A DNA stretch of 6,564 nt, taken from assembly GCA_003447785.1 (NCBI GenBank), contig DLYJ01000009.1, positions 1-6,564 on the forward strand. Reading direction: 5' to 3'. Under the pieces are notes generated by a model, which saw only the letters and a list, made by a program, of their open reading frames with translations, had not been told where the DNA came from and ran no database searches. This DNA is from Treponema sp. GTDB lineage: Bacteria > Spirochaetota > Spirochaetia > Treponematales > Treponemataceae. A program made the position numbers and the translations under genes. This document shows positions 5,526 to 6,564 of the stretch, one piece after another. Positions within the stretch are counted from its first letter, which is position 1. Each line of letters starts with the position of its first letter.

Positions 5526-6564
5526 ATGGCTATGAAAACAATTTCTCCACTTTTACAGAAATTATTAATCATCGCACAGGAAGAGGGCCGCAAGTGCGGT
5601 TCCGTTGAGCTTTTGCCCGAACACGTTCTTCTTGCAATGATCAAAAGTTCTGAAGGCCTTGGTTTTATAACCTTAAAGGAATTGAATCTTAATATCCTGC
5701 CTCTGCAGGTCATGATAGAAAAAAACTTTTCGGTAAATCCCGGACGCGACACTCAGATTTCTGAGCTTCCCCCGTCAATCCGTCTGAGGGCCTTAATCGA
5801 TGTTGCCGCAATGGAAGCAAATGCCCTCCGTAACGAATATGTCGGAAGCGAGCACATCCTCATCGCTTCATCACGGGAAGAAGACAGTACATCTCACAAG
5901 TTTTTCAGCCGGGCAGGCATTTCTTCAGAAGATATCCGCAACGCTGTAAGAACTGTTCAAAGTCATTTTACTTCAAGCTATTTCTTTGCAAAGCAGGCAA
6001 ATAAAAATCCAAAATTCAGTCAGGCTGGCCAGGCAGGCCAGGGACCGATGATTCCGGCACAGGGGCCTTTTGAACGCCGCCGCCAGAACGCATCATTCCT
6101 TGCCGAATACAGCCGGGATTTGACTGCACTCAGCCGCGAAGGAAAACTTGATCCTGTTGTAGGCCGCGAAAAGGAATTAAAGAGACTTGTTCAGATTTTA
6201 AGCCGCCGTACAAAAAACAATCCTGTTCTTGTAGGTGAGCCGGGCGTTGGAAAAACTGCCGTTGTAGAAGCCCTTGCCCAGAAAATCGCACAGGGTCAGG
6301 TGCCTTACTATCTGTTAAAAAAACGGATTCTGAGCCTGGACCTTGCAGCCCTTGTTGCAGGTACCAAGTACCGCGGTGAATTTGAAGACCGAATGAAGAG
6401 AATGATGAAAGAAATCCGCGAAGACGGAAACATCATCATCTTTATCGACGAATTGCATACAATCATCGGAGCGGGCGGACCTGAAGGTGCAATGGACGCT
6501 TCAAACATCTTAAAGCCTGCCCTCAGCCGCGGCGAAATCCAGATTGTTGGTGCAACAACCCTCA
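5526..6564 (+). CDS. clpC: ClpC-type AAA+ unfoldase, 3'-truncated by the window edge
   Basis: N-terminal 346 residues of a Clp/Hsp100 ATPase that unfolds substrates and threads them into ClpP. The frame stays open to the window end. Clp_N repeat 1 covers about 7-65 (PEHVLLAM at 31-38) and repeat 2 about 80-142 (VGSEHILIA at 106-114). A Gln/Gly/Pro-rich linker runs from about 165 to 182. The first AAA+ module starts near 190 ([20 protein letters not shown]) with Walker A GEPGVGKT (237-244), pore loop GTKYRGEFE (279-287) and Walker B IIFIDELH (304-311). Glu32 and Glu109 fall where ClpC binds phosphoarginine, but these Glu are common to many Clp_N domains. ATG 5526 is 5 nt after the mcsB stop; ATG 5532 is a possible alternative. 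The ribosome site is weak (GTGAG at 5513-5517), suggesting coupling to mcsB. The middle domain that separates ClpC from ClpA lies outside, so ClpC rests on the mcsA-mcsB context. Confidence 0.9.
   Translation, partial: MAMKTISPLLQKLLIIAQEEGRKCGSVELLPEHVLLAMIKSSEGLGFITLKELNLNILPLQVMIEKNFSVNPGRDTQISELPPSIRLRALIDVAAMEANALRNEYVGSEHILIASSREEDSTSHKFFSRAGISSEDIRNAVRTVQSHFTSSYFFAKQANKNPKFSQAGQAGQGPMIPAQGPFERRRQNASFLAEYSRDLTALSREGKLDPVVGREKELKRLVQILSRRTKNNPVLVGEPGVGKTAVVEALAQKIAQGQVPYYLLKKRILSLDLAALVAGTKYRGEFEDRMKRMMKEIREDGNIIIFIDELHTIIGAGGPEGAMDASNILKPALSRGEIQIVGATTL

Overview
The window looks like spirochaete chromosomal DNA, most likely a Treponema of moderate G+C. This placement is an inference from lolCDE-type genes next to an mcsA-mcsB-clpC-type cluster without ctsR in view, the style of the proteins, and densely packed same-strand genes. 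No 16S or other definitive taxonomic marker is present.

All seven genes lie on the + strand and no gap exceeds 35 nt, so there is no gene-free stretch to describe. Positions 1-750 hold the 3' part of an unrecognised gene whose product has Tyr/Asp-rich repeats and a strongly acidic C-terminal tail. It overlaps the next gene. Positions 740-4023 encode a complete LolCDE-type lipoprotein-release ABC transporter: permease (TTG start), ATPase, permease, each overlapping the next by 8-11 nt. After a 34-nt gap with a weak candidate promoter comes a protein-quality-control block: a short McsA-like zinc/UVR protein (4058-4390), an McsB-family guanidino-kinase homologue (4405-5520) and the N-terminal 346 residues of a ClpC-type AAA+ unfoldase (5526 to the window end).

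In Bacillus, McsA activates McsB, McsB phosphorylates arginines, and ClpC recognises phosphoarginine through its N-domain and feeds ClpP. Here the gene order is kept but the chemistry probably is not. The McsB homologue has the fold-wide signature and N-terminal phosphate-binding arginines, but the catalytic Glu, the active-site Cys and other substrate or nucleotide contacts are replaced (R121, N167, K176, K207, P212). McsA has only one of the usual two zinc modules. The most interesting reading is that this is a pseudokinase adaptor for ClpC, or an enzyme with altered chemistry. mcsB also seems to start at a CTG codon, because the only ATG/GTG/TTG start in frame would remove the conserved N-terminal nucleotide-binding motif.
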